Assembly: GCA_003220225.1 (NCBI GenBank)
Contig: QHRU01000038.1
Location: 39,722 to 103,721 of the forward strand
Length of the DNA: 64,000 nt
From: Candidatus Rokuibacteriota bacterium
GTDB taxonomy: Bacteria > Methylomirabilota > Methylomirabilia > Rokubacteriales > CSP1-6
Direction of reading: 5' to 3'
A program made the translations under genes and the position numbers. Shown in pieces: positions 50,793 through 58,708 of this stretch; position 1 is the first letter of the stretch; each line of letters begins with the position of its first letter. The notes under the pieces are model-generated. The model did no database searches, was not told the origin of the DNA, and was given only the letters and a program-made list of their open reading frames with translations.

Positions 50793-51650
50793 ATGAGCCC
50801 CTTCCGCCGCACCGGCTCGGGACTCTGGCTCGCGATCCTCGGCGTCCTGCTGTTCGCGGCCGGCGCCGGCATCCTGCTGGCCAGCCCGCGGCATCGTGCG
50901 CTCTACTACGGTGAGCCGCCCGCCGTGGTGGCGCCGGCCGCCGGTCCGTCGCAGGTGGTGGCGGCCGTCGGCAGCGGCAAGGTGCCGTATCCCGACGCGT
51001 TGGGGCGCTTGCGCGTGCGTATCGCGGATCGCGAGCCCACGCGGCTGCCGGCCGAGGGCGCGCCGCCCGGCTGGACGCTCAAGGAGTTCGCCGGCCACGC
51101 ATCGATCGAGCTCGTGCGCGCCGACGGCCGCCTGGCCGCGCGCCTGCGCAGCGAGCGCGCCTCGTTCGCGATGCACCGCGACGTCGTCGTCGAGCTGCGC
51201 GAGTTCCCGTACCTGTCGTGGACGTGGAAGGTGACGAGGCTCCCCGCGGGCGGCGACGTGCGCGACGCCGCGCGCGACGATCAGGCCGCGCAGGTCTACG
51301 TGATCTTCCCGCGCTGGCCCTCGCCGCGGACGAAGAGCGACGTGGTGGGCTACATCTGGGACTCGCGCGCGCCCGTCGGCACCCGGCTCAAGAGCCCCCG
51401 CGCCGACAACGTCCGCATCGTGGTCGTCGAGTCGGGGGGGGCGCGGCTCAACGAGTGGCGCGCCTACGAGCGCAACGTGGCCGCCGACTACGCGGCGCTC
51501 TTCGGCCGCCAGCCGCCCCGGGTCGGCAAGCTGGCCGTCATGGTCGACTCCAACGACACCCGGGGGGAGGCGGAGGCCCTGTTCGGCGATCTGGTCTTCG
51601 CCCGGACGCGCCAGAGAAGCGTGGAAATCCCAACCCCCGTGCTAAGATAA
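50793..51650 (+). CDS. DUF3047 domain protein, exported or membrane-anchored
   Basis: A 285-residue protein of unknown function. Residues about 9-30 form a signal peptide or anchor (GLWLAILGVLLFAAGAGILLAS). The rest is a DUF3047 domain with PYLSWTWKVTRLPAGGD (about 137-153), DDQAAQVYVIFPRWPS and VIW-type VVGYIWDSRAPVGT, and a late VDSNDTRGEAEALFGDL. The domain has a jelly-roll-like pattern of strands and is found in periplasmic proteins. No catalytic role is known. It shares no overlap with der and is followed 5 nt later by the SPOR protein. Confidence 0.8.
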   Translation: MSPFRRTGSGLWLAILGVLLFAAGAGILLASPRHRALYYGEPPAVVAPAAGPSQVVAAVGSGKVPYPDALGRLRVRIADREPTRLPAEGAPPGWTLKEFAGHASIELVRADGRLAARLRSERASFAMHRDVVVELREFPYLSWTWKVTRLPAGGDVRDAARDDQAAQVYVIFPRWPSPRTKSDVVGYIWDSRAPVGTRLKSPRADNVRIVVVESGGARLNEWRAYERNVAADYAALFGRQPPRVGKLAVMVDSNDTRGEAEALFGDLVFARTRQRSVEIPTPVLR

Positions 51651-51655
51651 CGCGC

Positions 51656-52813
51656 ATGACGCCGCCAGACGACGATCGTCCGGAGCGCGACCTGTACGAC
51701 GAGACGCCGCGATCGATCTTCGCGGCGACGTGGTTTCGCGCGCTGCTCGTCCTGATCGTCCTCGCCGTGGTCGGAGCCGTTGCGGTGCCCTACATCCTCG
51801 ACGCGATGAACCCGCCGGTGAAGAGCGTGGCGTCGCGTCCGACGCCGCCGCCCACGCCAGCGCCGCCCGCCGCGACCCCGACGCCGTCGCCGCCGCCGGG
51901 CGCGATGTCCGCACCGGCTGACAAGGCGCCGGACAAGACGCTGCTGCCCGACCGAGCGCTCGCCGACAAGCCAACGACGACCATGCCGACGGCGCGCAGC
52001 CCGTTCGGCGTCGACAAGGCGCCGACCGACAAGCCGGCCATGAGCCCGAAGCCGGGCCCGAGCGACAAGTCACCGGCGAGCACGAAGCCGGCGCCGACGG
52101 AAAAATCCGCGACGGCGGAGAAGAAGGACACGCGGATGGCAGCGGCGGCGCCGGAGACGAGGCCCAAGCCCGAGGCCAAGGCGGCGCCCACGACGACGAA
52201 GCGCGCCGCGACCAGCAGCACCAGCACCGCGAAGGCGCCGAGGGGTGTCGCGACCGGCGAGTGGTGGGTGCAGGTCGGCGCCTTCCGCGACGAGGGCACG
52301 GCCAAGAAGGTCGCCGCGAAGCTCCGCGAGCAGAACTACAAGGTCGAGGAAACGGTCAGCGGCGGCGGCGAGCGGGCGGCGAAGCCGGCCGCGGCGGACA
52401 AGCTCGCGCCGGCGGCCTCGGCGGCCAATCCAGCCGGCGCCGACCAGTACGACGTCTTCGTCTCCGGCCTTTCGGCGGCCGAGCTGAACGAGCGGCTGGC
52501 CGCCAAGGGACTCGCCGCGGAGCCGGCGGGCAGTGGCGCCGTCATCAAGCCGAGCCTGCCGTTGCGCGACGCGGTGGCGCTTTCGAAGGATCTCGCTGTG
52601 GAAGGCCTCAAGGTCCAGGTGCGCCGCGCCGGCGGGGCCGCGCCCGCGCCGCGCGTGACGCAGGCCCGGCCGCGGCAGCCCGCCGCGAACGGCGGGGAGA
52701 CGTTCTACCGCGTGCGGGTCGGCGCGTTCCCGGACCGCGCGACGGCGATGACCACGCTGAAGGAGCTCGAGACCAAGGGCTACAAGCCGTTCATCGCGCG
52801 GGGCGGGCCGTAG
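51656..52813 (+). CDS. SPOR-domain cell-envelope protein
   Basis: A 385-residue membrane protein. One transmembrane helix (ALLVLIVLAVVGAVAVPYIL, about 24-43) follows a short acidic cytoplasmic tail. A long Pro/Ala/Lys-rich linker (about 50-195) contains repeated DK-P-x-K/DKP phrases and probably spans the periplasm. Two SPOR domains follow: one at about 200-235 (WWVQVGAFRDEGTAKKVAAK) continuing to 325, and one at about 342-380 (FYRVRVGAFPDRATAMTTLK). SPOR domains bind peptidoglycan stripped of stem peptides at division sites, so a division or wall-remodelling role is likely, in the manner of FtsN or DamX. The middle SPOR half is irregular. Confidence 0.85.
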   Translation: MTPPDDDRPERDLYDETPRSIFAATWFRALLVLIVLAVVGAVAVPYILDAMNPPVKSVASRPTPPPTPAPPAATPTPSPPPGAMSAPADKAPDKTLLPDRALADKPTTTMPTARSPFGVDKAPTDKPAMSPKPGPSDKSPASTKPAPTEKSATAEKKDTRMAAAAPETRPKPEAKAAPTTTKRAATSSTSTAKAPRGVATGEWWVQVGAFRDEGTAKKVAAKLREQNYKVEETVSGGGERAAKPAAADKLAPAASAANPAGADQYDVFVSGLSAAELNERLAAKGLAAEPAGSGAVIKPSLPLRDAVALSKDLAVEGLKVQVRRAGGAAPAPRVTQARPRQPAANGGETFYRVRVGAFPDRATAMTTLKELETKGYKPFIARGGP

Positions 52814-52842
52814 CCGTCTCGACGAGGAGGTGAGTCTCCACC

Positions 52843-53130
52843 GTGACCAAGAACGACCTGGTCAACGCCGTTGCCGCGCACGGGCTGAGTAAGCGCCAGT
52901 CCGCGTCCGTGGTCGAATCGGTGTTCGACATCATCTTCCGCTGCTTCGAGAAGGGCGAGGACGTCAAGATCGTCGGCTTTGGACACTTCCGCATCCGGCG
53001 CAAGGCGTCGCGGCGGGGCCGCAATCCCCAGACCGGCGACTCCATCGAGATCACCGCGCGCAAAGTCCTCACCTTCAAGCCCAGCAAGGGCCTCAAGCAG
53101 CGCATCAACACCACCACGCCGAACGCCTAG
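52843..53130 (+). CDS. Integration host factor / HU-family protein (IHF-alpha position)
   Basis: A 95-residue DNA-bending protein starting at GTG 52843. MTKNDLVNAVAAHGLSKRQS, VKIVGFGHF (about 45-53), RRGRNPQTG (arm, about 60-68) and KVLTFKPSKGLKQRIN fit IHF-alpha. The order IHF-alpha then MerR then tRNA-Pro is common in Desulfobacterota-like genomes. AGGAGG lies 12 nt upstream of the GTG, longer than ideal. It pairs logically with the protein at 39972. Confidence 0.88.
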   Translation: MTKNDLVNAVAAHGLSKRQSASVVESVFDIIFRCFEKGEDVKIVGFGHFRIRRKASRRGRNPQTGDSIEITARKVLTFKPSKGLKQRINTTTPNA

Positions 53131-53135
53131 CGGCC

Positions 53136-53492
53136 GTGCCCGAGATCGCGGAGAAGCTCTACTACCGCATCGGGGAGGTCGAGGAGATCGCGGGCGTGCC
53201 CGCGTACGTCCTCCGCTACTGGGAGTCGGAGTTCAAGCTGCTCCGTCCCAAGAAGAATCCCGCTGGCCAGCGCCTCTATCGCCGGCGCGACGTGGACCTG
53301 GTGCAGCGGATCAAGGCCCTCCTCTACGACGAGCGGCTCACGCTGGAGGGCGCGCGCAAGCGCCTGGTGGCGGAATCGCGCAAGACGCAGCCGCTGCAGC
53401 TCGAGCTCGGCATGCGCGAGGCGGCGTACGCGGAGGCGCTCAAGCGGGTGCGCAACCGGCTCGCCGCGCTGCGCTCGCGGCTGACGCCTTGA
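53136..53492 (+). CDS. MerR-family transcriptional regulator
   Basis: A 118-residue DNA-binding protein starting at GTG 53136. The N-terminal winged helix has LYYRIGEVEEIAGVPAYVLR, YWESEFKLLRPKKN and RLYRRRDVDLVQRIKALLYD (about 8-65). A coiled C-terminal helix (AAYAEALKRVRNRLAALRSR) mediates dimerisation. There are no conserved metal-binding cysteines, so it is not a metal sensor of the MerR type. This subtype downstream of IHF-alpha is widespread; its targets are unknown to me. It ends 37 nt before tRNA-Pro. Confidence 0.88.
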   Translation: MPEIAEKLYYRIGEVEEIAGVPAYVLRYWESEFKLLRPKKNPAGQRLYRRRDVDLVQRIKALLYDERLTLEGARKRLVAESRKTQPLQLELGMREAAYAEALKRVRNRLAALRSRLTP

Positions 53493-53529
53493 AGGGATCG
53501 GCCGTTTCTGGGAAGATTCGAGCCTGCGT

Positions 53530-53606
53530 CGGGGCGTAGCGCAGCCCGGTAGCGCACCGGACTGGGGGTCCGGTGGTCGCAGGTTCAAATCCTGTCGCCC
53601 CGACCA
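53530..53606 (+). tRNA. tRNA-Pro(GGG), reads CCC
   Basis: 77 nt including encoded CCA. Acceptor stem CGGGGCG pairs with CGCCCCG. The anticodon stem is CCGGA/TCCGG and the loop CTGGGGG places anticodon GGG. The T arm carries GGTTCAAATCC. Part of its anticodon arm is repeated at 53871-53895. Confidence 0.95.
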
Positions 53607-53622
53607 TTTTTCATGTAGTGAG

Positions 53623-53664
53623 AAACCGCGCCGGACGGCCACGGTGCCCACGGCGCGGTTTTCT
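53623..53664 (+). terminator. Rho-independent terminator after tRNA-Pro(GGG)
   Basis: Perfect 11-bp stem AAACCGCGCCG (53623-53633) / CGGCGCGGTTT (53651-53661) followed by TTCT, so the right arm plus tail reads GGTTTTCT. It closes the transcript carrying the IHF-MerR-tRNA genes. Confidence 0.8.
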
Positions 53665-53924
53665 GTGCCCGTCCCCGGGCCCGGGCTTCAGGCATTCATC
53701 GCCACGTCGGCGGCTTTGCTGATGCCCTGACCGAGGACCGAGGCGGGGACGATTAGCGCCCCGCCCCGTCGCACAGTGGACCCCACTCCGCCCAACTCCC
53801 GCCAATCAAGCCGCGCGAGACAAACACGCGTGGTATTTATAGACGGCGTGTCTACGCGACGCGGCGTGTCGGTCTGGGGGTCCGGTGGTCGGAGGGTGTC
53901 CGTTCCGTTTCCAGCGGAGGCCGA
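53665..53924. other. Gene-free stretch holding a tRNA-Pro fragment (53871-53895)
   Basis: No convincing gene lies between the terminator and surE. The 3' half of the tRNA-Pro(GGG) anticodon arm recurs at 53871-53895: 18 consecutive bases (53874-53891) match 53562-53579 exactly, with mismatches outside. This is the expected trace of an element that integrated at the anticodon loop and was later lost or reduced. An open minus-strand frame (53688-53963) ends ISKAADVAMNA and resembles nothing I recognise. Confidence 0.6.
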
Positions 53925-54737
53925 GTGCCCGTTCTGCTCGTGACCAACGACGACGGCGTCCACGCCGCGGGCCTCGCCGCGCTAGCCGGCGCCCTCGAGG
54001 ACCTGGGCGAGGTGCACGTGCTGGCGCCCGAGCGCGAGCAGAGCGCCTGCGGCCACGCCCTGACGCTGCACAGGCCGCTCAGCGTTCACCGCTGGGGCGA
54101 GCGACGCACTTCCGTGAACGGCACGCCCTCGGACTGCGTCAACCTCGGCGTCCTCGGCTTCCTGCCCGAGCGCCCCGTGCTCGTCGTGTCCGGCATCAAC
54201 CACGGCTCCAACCTCGGCGACGACGTGACGTACTCGGGGACCGTGTCGGCGGCCATGGAGGGCACGCTGCTCGGCGTGCCGTCGATCGCAATCTCGCTCG
54301 TGGAGGGCGACGAGCTCGAGGCGGCGGCCCGCGTGGCGCGGCAGGTGGCGATGCGCGTGCTCGTGAGCGGGCTGCCGCCGATGACGCTGCTCAACGTCAA
54401 CGTGCCGGCGGGCACGCCCAAGGGCGTGCGCCTCACGCGGCTCGGCCACCGCGTCTACTCGGGCAAGATCGTGGAGCAGGCCGATCCCCGCGGCCGCGCG
54501 CATTACTGGATCGGCGCGGGGCCGCCCGCGTGGGAGGCGCTCGACGGCACCGACATGGGCGCCGTGCACGACGGCTACGCCTCGGTGACGCCGCTGGACC
54601 TCGACCTCACGCACCACCGCGCGCTCGCGCAGATGACGGACTGGGAGCCCGCCCTCAACGCCGCGCTGCGGGCGCGCCCGCGCGAGCCCGCAAAGCCGGC
54701 GTCGCGCGCGAAGCCGGGGAAGCGCCGGAGGCGGTGA
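53925..54737 (+). CDS. surE: 5'/3'-nucleotidase SurE
   Basis: Metal-dependent nucleoside monophosphatase and exopolyphosphatase. The 270-residue protein starts at GTG with VLLVTNDDGVHAAGLAALA (D9, D10 bind metal), then APEREQSACGHALTL (Ser), VNGTPSDCV and GINHGSNLGDDVTYSGTVSA (Asn). The C-terminal ~20 residues are Lys/Arg/Pro-rich and variable. It is the first gene of the surE-pcm-nlpD-rpoS neighbourhood. The pcm start follows the stop directly. Confidence 0.95.
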   Translation: MPVLLVTNDDGVHAAGLAALAGALEDLGEVHVLAPEREQSACGHALTLHRPLSVHRWGERRTSVNGTPSDCVNLGVLGFLPERPVLVVSGINHGSNLGDDVTYSGTVSAAMEGTLLGVPSIAISLVEGDELEAAARVARQVAMRVLVSGLPPMTLLNVNVPAGTPKGVRLTRLGHRVYSGKIVEQADPRGRAHYWIGAGPPAWEALDGTDMGAVHDGYASVTPLDLDLTHHRALAQMTDWEPALNAALRARPREPAKPASRAKPGKRRRR

Positions 54738-55397
54738 GTGGAGGCGGGCTTCGAGGCGCGCCTGGCGCGCGAGCGCGAGCGCATGGTGGACGAGCAGCTC
54801 AAGCGCCGCGGGATCACCGACGCTCGCGTGCTCGACGCCATGCGGCGCATCCCGCGGCACCGGTTCGTCGAGGAGGGACTCGCCCACAACGCCTACGAGG
54901 ACCATCCGCTGCCGATCGGCGAGGGACAGACGATCTCGCAGCCGTACATCGTGGCGCTCATGACGTCGCTGCTCGGGCTGACGGGGCAGGAAAAGGTGCT
55001 GGAGGTCGGCACGGGCTCCGGCTACCAGACGGCCGTGCTCGGGGCGCTCGCGCGCCGCGTGTGCTCGATCGAGCGGCTGCCGCGGCTGGCCGAGCGCGCG
55101 CGCGCCACGCTCGAGGCGCTGGGCGTGGCCAACGTCTGGATCCGTGTCGGCAACGGGGCGCTCGGCTGGCCGGACGAGGCGCCCTTCGATCGCATCCTGG
55201 TCGCCGCGGGCGGGCCGTCGGTGCCGCCGCCGCTGGTGGAGCAGCTCGTCGAGGGCGGGCGCCTGGTCCTGCCCGTCGGCAGCGCCGAGGACCAGGTGCT
55301 CACCGTCGTGGAGCGCGCGGGCGGCGAGACGCGCACGCGGCAGTGCGGGGAGTGCAAGTTCGTGAAGCTCGTGGGAAAGTACGCCTGGGAGTCGTGA
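54738..55397 (+). CDS. pcm: Protein-L-isoaspartate O-methyltransferase
   Basis: Repairs isoaspartyl damage in proteins using SAM. The 219-residue protein starts at GTG immediately after surE. It shows [55 protein letters not shown] (about 55-71), the SAM loop [18 protein letters not shown] (about 83-100) and [16 protein letters not shown]. Function in long-lived or stationary cells fits with the sigma factor at the end of the same cluster. tRNA-Pro(CGG) follows after 33 nt. Confidence 0.94.
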   Translation: MEAGFEARLARERERMVDEQLKRRGITDARVLDAMRRIPRHRFVEEGLAHNAYEDHPLPIGEGQTISQPYIVALMTSLLGLTGQEKVLEVGTGSGYQTAVLGALARRVCSIERLPRLAERARATLEALGVANVWIRVGNGALGWPDEAPFDRILVAAGGPSVPPPLVEQLVEGGRLVLPVGSAEDQVLTVVERAGGETRTRQCGECKFVKLVGKYAWES

Positions 55398-55430
55398 ACC
55401 CCTGATGCCTGTATAATGGGCGGGTCCGTT

Positions 55431-55507
<77 letters not shown>

Positions 55508-55578
55508 CTTCTCTCGCCGCCCGTCGGCCGGCGCCAACCGGCCGGCGGCGCGGTGATGCCCGACCAACCGGAACAGCC

Positions 55579-55869
55579 GTGACCGTCGCTGCCGAGATCG
55601 TCGTCGAGGGTCGCGTGCAGGGCGTGGGCTATCGCGACTACGCCCAGCGCCACGCCGAGCGTCTCGGCCTCGTCGGCTATGTCATGAACCTCAAGGACGG
55701 CCGCGTGCGAGCGCGGGCCGAGGGGCCGCGCGAGATGATCGAGGAGTTCGTGCGGGCGCTCGAGAAAGGACCCCCGCTGTCCCAGGTGAGCACGGTCAAC
55801 GTGCGATGGATGAGCTCGACCGGACGCTTCGCGGGCTTCGACGTCCGCTTCGCGGGCTTCGAGCCGTGA
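55579..55869 (+). CDS. acyP: Acylphosphatase
   Basis: Small enzyme (96 residues) that hydrolyses acyl phosphates. [20 protein letters not shown] contains the substrate-binding loop with catalytic R19, and VMNLKDGRV supplies catalytic N37. The start is GTG 55579. It overlaps the LysM/M23 gene by 4 nt. Acylphosphatase is not usually part of the rpoS cluster, so this is a local insertion in the surE-pcm-nlpD-rpoS order. Confidence 0.93.
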   Translation: MTVAAEIVVEGRVQGVGYRDYAQRHAERLGLVGYVMNLKDGRVRARAEGPREMIEEFVRALEKGPPLSQVSTVNVRWMSSTGRFAGFDVRFAGFEP

Positions 55870-56651
55870 CGTCCGCGCGCGGGCTGCTCGCGGGCGCGCT
55901 CGGCGCCGCGCTCCTCGCCACGGCGGTGATGGCGCCGGCGGATCCGGCGGCCGACCGCGTCCACACGGTCGCACGGGGCGACACGCTCAGCGCGCTCGCG
56001 CGGCGCTACGGCGTCTCCGTCGGCGCGCTCGTCTCCGCCAACAACTTCGAGAACGACGGCGTCCGGCTGCGGCTGGGCCAGCGGCTCGTGATCCCTGCCG
56101 CGACCACATCGCCCGCCCGCGTCACGGCCCGGACGGATCGCCGTCGCGCCGCCGACCCCGGGCCCCGCGCGCGCAGCCTGCGCGCCCCGGTCGACTTCGT
56201 GCTTGCGGTGCCGGAGTTCGCCGACGCGCTGGGCGGCTTCCTGTGGCCGACCGACGGCGCCGTGAGCTCGCCCTTCGGACGGCGGCGCAGCGGCTGGCAC
56301 CGCGGCATCGATATCCGCGCCGAGCGCGGCGAGCCGATCATCGCCGCGGGCGCGGGCGTGGTGGTCGTGGCCGGCGTGGAGCCGCGCTACGGCCGCGTGC
56401 TGAAGATCGAGCACGAGTACGGCTTCACCACCGTGTACGCGCACAACGACGAGAACCTCGTGGAGGTCGGCGACTGGGTCACGCCCGGCCAGCGCATCGC
56501 GCGAGTGGGGCGCACGGGCCGCGCCACGAACTACCACGTGCACTTCGAGATCCGCCGCGACGGCCGGGTCTACAATCCGCTCTACATGCTGCCGATGCCC
56601 GCGCGCGTGGCCCACGTGGACGAGAGCCAGGACGACGAGCCCGATGAGTAG
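55866..56651 (+). CDS. nlpD: LysM and M23-domain envelope protein (NlpD/LytM-like)
   Basis: From GTG 55866 the protein has 261 residues: a signal peptide ([17 protein letters not shown]), one LysM domain (about 36-80, [20 protein letters not shown]) that binds peptidoglycan, a basic linker, and an M23 LytM domain (about 120-245) with [11 protein letters not shown] and NYHVHFEIR. The metal ligands H...D and HxH are intact, so unlike E. coli NlpD it may keep endopeptidase activity. An upstream in-frame ATG (55806) lies inside acyP and adds a non-signal leader. Its place before rpoS supports the name. It overlaps rpoS by 8 nt. Confidence 0.9.
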   Translation: MTSARGLLAGALGAALLATAVMAPADPAADRVHTVARGDTLSALARRYGVSVGALVSANNFENDGVRLRLGQRLVIPAATTSPARVTARTDRRRAADPGPRARSLRAPVDFVLAVPEFADALGGFLWPTDGAVSSPFGRRRSGWHRGIDIRAERGEPIIAAGAGVVVVAGVEPRYGRVLKIEHEYGFTTVYAHNDENLVEVGDWVTPGQRIARVGRTGRATNYHVHFEIRRDGRVYNPLYMLPMPARVAHVDESQDDEPDE

Positions 56652-57570
56652 CCGCGAGGCCGAGGAAACCGTCCCCGACGAGCCGCTCGAGCCGCTGGTC
56701 GACGTGGTGGACGAGGACGTCCGCGACGAGACGCGCGAGACGAGCCGCGCGAATCTCGGCGTGTACCTCGCGGAGATCGCGCGCATCCCGCTGCTCACGC
56801 GCGAGGAGGAACAGGCCCTCGCGCGGCGCGTGCAGGCGGGCGACGAGGCCGCCAAGCAGCGCCTGGTCGAGGCGAACCTGCGCCTCGTCGTCCAGATCGC
56901 GCGCCGCTACCTGAACCGTGGGCTGCCGCTACCGGATCTGATCGAGGAGGGCAACCTCGGGCTGCTGCGCGCGGTGGAGAAGTTCGAGCCCCAGCGTGGC
57001 ACGCGCTTTTCCACCTACGCGACGTGGTGGATCCGCCAGGCCGTCACGCGCGCGCTCGCCAACCAGGCGCGGACGATCCGGCTGCCCGTGCACGTCGAGC
57101 TGCTGCTCGCGCGCTACGTGCGCGAGCAGAGCCGGCTCACCCAGACGCTCGGCCGGACGCCCACCGCCGAGGAGCTGGCGCAGGCGCTCGGCACGAGCGC
57201 GCGCGAGATCGCCGAGCTGGAGGAGGTGCGCCAGCACCCGGTGTCGCTCGACGCGCCGGCGGGCGGCGAGTCGTCGGCGACGCTCGGCGACCTCATCGCC
57301 GACCGTGCGACCATGCCGTCGGAGACGCTCGCCGATCTCTTCCGCGACCGTGCCGACCTCGCCTCCGTGCTCGACGACCTCGCCGCCAACGAGCGCACGG
57401 TGCTGCGGCGGCGCTTCGGGCTCGAGGGCGATCCGCCCGAGACGCTGGAGACGATCGGACAGCGGCTGGGGCTCAGCCGCGAGCGGGTACGGCAACTGGA
57501 GGGCGCGGGACTCCGAAAACTGCGCGCGCTGCTGACGGCCCGCGGAATCGACGCCGCTGATCTGGCGTAG
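56644..57570 (+). CDS. rpoS: RNA polymerase sigma factor, RpoS-like (sigma-70 family group 2)
   Basis: A 308-residue sigma factor with region 1.2 ([19 protein letters not shown], about 39-57), region 2 ([54 protein letters not shown]), region 3 ([19 protein letters not shown]) and region 4 ([20 protein letters not shown], about 273-292). It lacks a long region 1.1 and is much shorter than RpoD. The position directly after surE, pcm and nlpD matches the enterobacterial rpoS locus, which supports orthology. It ends the cluster; a palindrome lies 46 nt after the stop. Confidence 0.9.
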   Translation: MSSREAEETVPDEPLEPLVDVVDEDVRDETRETSRANLGVYLAEIARIPLLTREEEQALARRVQAGDEAAKQRLVEANLRLVVQIARRYLNRGLPLPDLIEEGNLGLLRAVEKFEPQRGTRFSTYATWWIRQAVTRALANQARTIRLPVHVELLLARYVREQSRLTQTLGRTPTAEELAQALGTSAREIAELEEVRQHPVSLDAPAGGESSATLGDLIADRATMPSETLADLFRDRADLASVLDDLAANERTVLRRRFGLEGDPPETLETIGQRLGLSRERVRQLEGAGLRKLRALLTARGIDAADLA

Positions 57571-57615
57571 GTCAGCGTTCAAGACCTTCTTTCAAGTGCT
57601 ACATCGCCAGAGGGA

Positions 57616-57633
57616 GGCCCGCTGCAGCGGGCC
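57616..57633. terminator. Perfect 18-bp palindrome after rpoS (possible terminator)
   Basis: GGCCCGCTGCAGCGGGCC is fully self-complementary. In a transcript it would fold into a stem of up to seven GC-rich pairs. It is followed by GTCATTCTGG, which is not a T-run, so terminator function is uncertain. It lies in a 235-nt stretch without a gene between rpoS and gvpA. Confidence 0.4.
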
Positions 57634-57684
57634 GTCATTCTGGATGATCAGCGGGACAGGGACAAGAAGCCCGAGAATCCATAT

Positions 57685-57700
57685 GGGAAAAAAATTTCCC
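57685..57700. promoter_or_regulatory. Inverted repeat upstream of gvpA, possible operator
   Basis: GGGAAA, four A residues, TTTCCC (57685-57700). A TTGCCT hexamer (57715-57720) follows 14 nt later and TAGAAA 15 nt after that, a weak promoter-like pair. A related inverted repeat, with 3-nt spacing and longer arms, lies at 63769-63789 before the response regulator gene. Confidence 0.45.
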
Positions 57701-57805
57701 GTCCGCGAAACGACTTGCCTGTTCCGCTTATCGGGTAGAAACTACGAACATAACGGGCTTCTAGGCGGACATTCGTCGGATCCATCGACGTGAGGAGTAT
57801 TGGTG

Positions 57806-58090
57806 ATGGGCGTGGAGCGCGCCGGCGGTAGCACAAGTCACATCGATGTTCTGGACCGGGTGCTGGACAAGGGCATCGTCATCGATGCCTGCTTCCGGGT
57901 GGCGCTCGTCGGCATGGACGTGCTCACCGTCGAAGCCAACGTCGTGGTCGCCTCCATCGCGACGTATCTCCAGTACGGCGAGGCCGTTGCCGACCAACAG
58001 GCGCGGGCTCGCGCCGACAGGGAAGTAGCCCTGCTGGAGTCGATGCTGCCAAGGAGCGGGCCGAGCGGGCCGCGCAGTCAATCGCCTTAA
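57806..58090 (+). CDS. gvpA: Gas vesicle structural protein GvpA family, isolated gene
   Basis: A 94-residue protein whose central 55 residues match the GvpA shell subunit: VLDRVLDKGIVIDACFRVAL (about 15-34), LVGMDVLTVEANVV and VASIATYLQYGEAV. Cyanobacterial GvpA reads IDRILDKGIVVDAWVRVSLV in the same place; here the W is C. A charged ~33-residue tail after GEAV (ending PRSGPSGPRSQSP) is longer than in GvpA. AGGAG at 57793-57797 sits eight bases before ATG 57806. No gvpF, G, J, K, L or N is visible nearby, so gas vesicles are not implied. A strong hairpin follows the stop. Confidence 0.85.
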   Translation: MGVERAGGSTSHIDVLDRVLDKGIVIDACFRVALVGMDVLTVEANVVVASIATYLQYGEAVADQQARARADREVALLESMLPRSGPSGPRSQSP

Positions 58091-58126
58091 CCCGCTCGAT
58101 CAGCACTTAAACCAACGATAACCGTA

Positions 58127-58152
58127 CGGCCTCCTCGTCTTCGAGGAGGCCG
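58127..58152 (+). terminator. Hairpin terminator downstream of gvpA
   Basis: Perfect 11-bp stem CGGCCTCCTCG / CGAGGAGGCCG with loop TCTT, followed by TTGGCTTTCG. The U-tract is weak. It lies between the converging gvpA and zinc-ribbon genes and may serve both. Confidence 0.6.
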
Positions 58153-58197
58153 TTGGCTTTCGAAGCGCTGAGCCGGCGTTCGGAACGAGGTCCCTCG

Positions 58198-58392
58198 TCA
58201 GCGTTTAAGTTGCACGCTACGATGGTACTGTCGGCCGCACACGCGGCAGCGCAGCCAGCCGCGACGCGCGCGCCGGACCAGGCGCCGGCAGTGCGGGCAA
58301 CGTTGGTAGCGACGGTTGACGAGGCCGAGCACCGCCAGGGCGACGGCGCCGAGGCCGATCGCCTGGAGCAGCGGGGAGGCGAGCGCGTCCAC
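58198..58392 (-). CDS. Small membrane protein with a C-terminal zinc ribbon
   Basis: A 64-residue protein reading toward gvpA. It begins with a hydrophobic segment (LLQAIGLGAVALAVLGLV) and ends in a rubredoxin-like zinc-binding pattern: CPHC then CRVC, with arginines between (CPHCRRLVRRARRGWLRCRV). The CPxC...CxxC spacing is 15 residues. The function is not known. Its start ATG (58392) lies 24 nt from the start of the divergent gene at 58417, so the two may share a promoter region. Confidence 0.6.
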   Translation of the reverse strand: MDALASPLLQAIGLGAVALAVLGLVNRRYQRCPHCRRLVRRARRGWLRCRVCGRQYHRSVQLKR

Positions 58393-58416
58393 CCCGGGGA
58401 TGGTACATCAACAGCG

Positions 58417-58707
58417 ATGCAGGAAGACCGGGTCGCCGAGATCAACGATTACCTGGTTCGGCATATTCCCGATGTCCGCGTGACGAATCACTACGACTTC
58501 GACCGCGAGGCGCAGCGGTTCCGGGTGAAGCATGGCCGGATGGTCACCCACATCCTGTTCGTCGACGAGGCCGCGGTGAATCACCACTCGCGCGACGAGC
58601 TGAACCAGCTTCTCGACAAGGCCATCCACCACCTCCGCCTGACCGCGCCCGAAGTGGAGGTACGCGTCACCGACCGCGGCGTGCTGGTGCACCAGGCGGA
58701 GCACTGA
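58417..58707 (+). CDS. Hypothetical protein, 96 residues
   Basis: Not recognised. The sequence has no signal peptide or membrane helix and is rich in His, Asp and Glu (TNHYDFDREAQRF, VNHHSRDELNQLLD). Predicted strand-helix alternation suggests a small globular cytoplasmic domain. The stop is directly followed by the M20 amidohydrolase start (58709), so the two may be co-expressed. ATG 58417 is used because the upstream extension in the same frame overlaps the divergent zinc-ribbon gene. Confidence 0.6.
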   Translation: MQEDRVAEINDYLVRHIPDVRVTNHYDFDREAQRFRVKHGRMVTHILFVDEAAVNHHSRDELNQLLDKAIHHLRLTAPEVEVRVTDRGVLVHQAEH

Positions 58708-58708
58708 G

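Noticed and set aside
53688..53963. Minus-strand 91-codon frame before surE
   Set aside because: It overlaps the surE start and has no recognisable motif or ribosome site; part of it covers the tRNA fragment.
57596..57793. Small plus-strand frame between rpoS and gvpA
   Set aside because: Its product is not recognisable, it spans the palindrome and the inverted repeat, and it lacks a good ribosome site.
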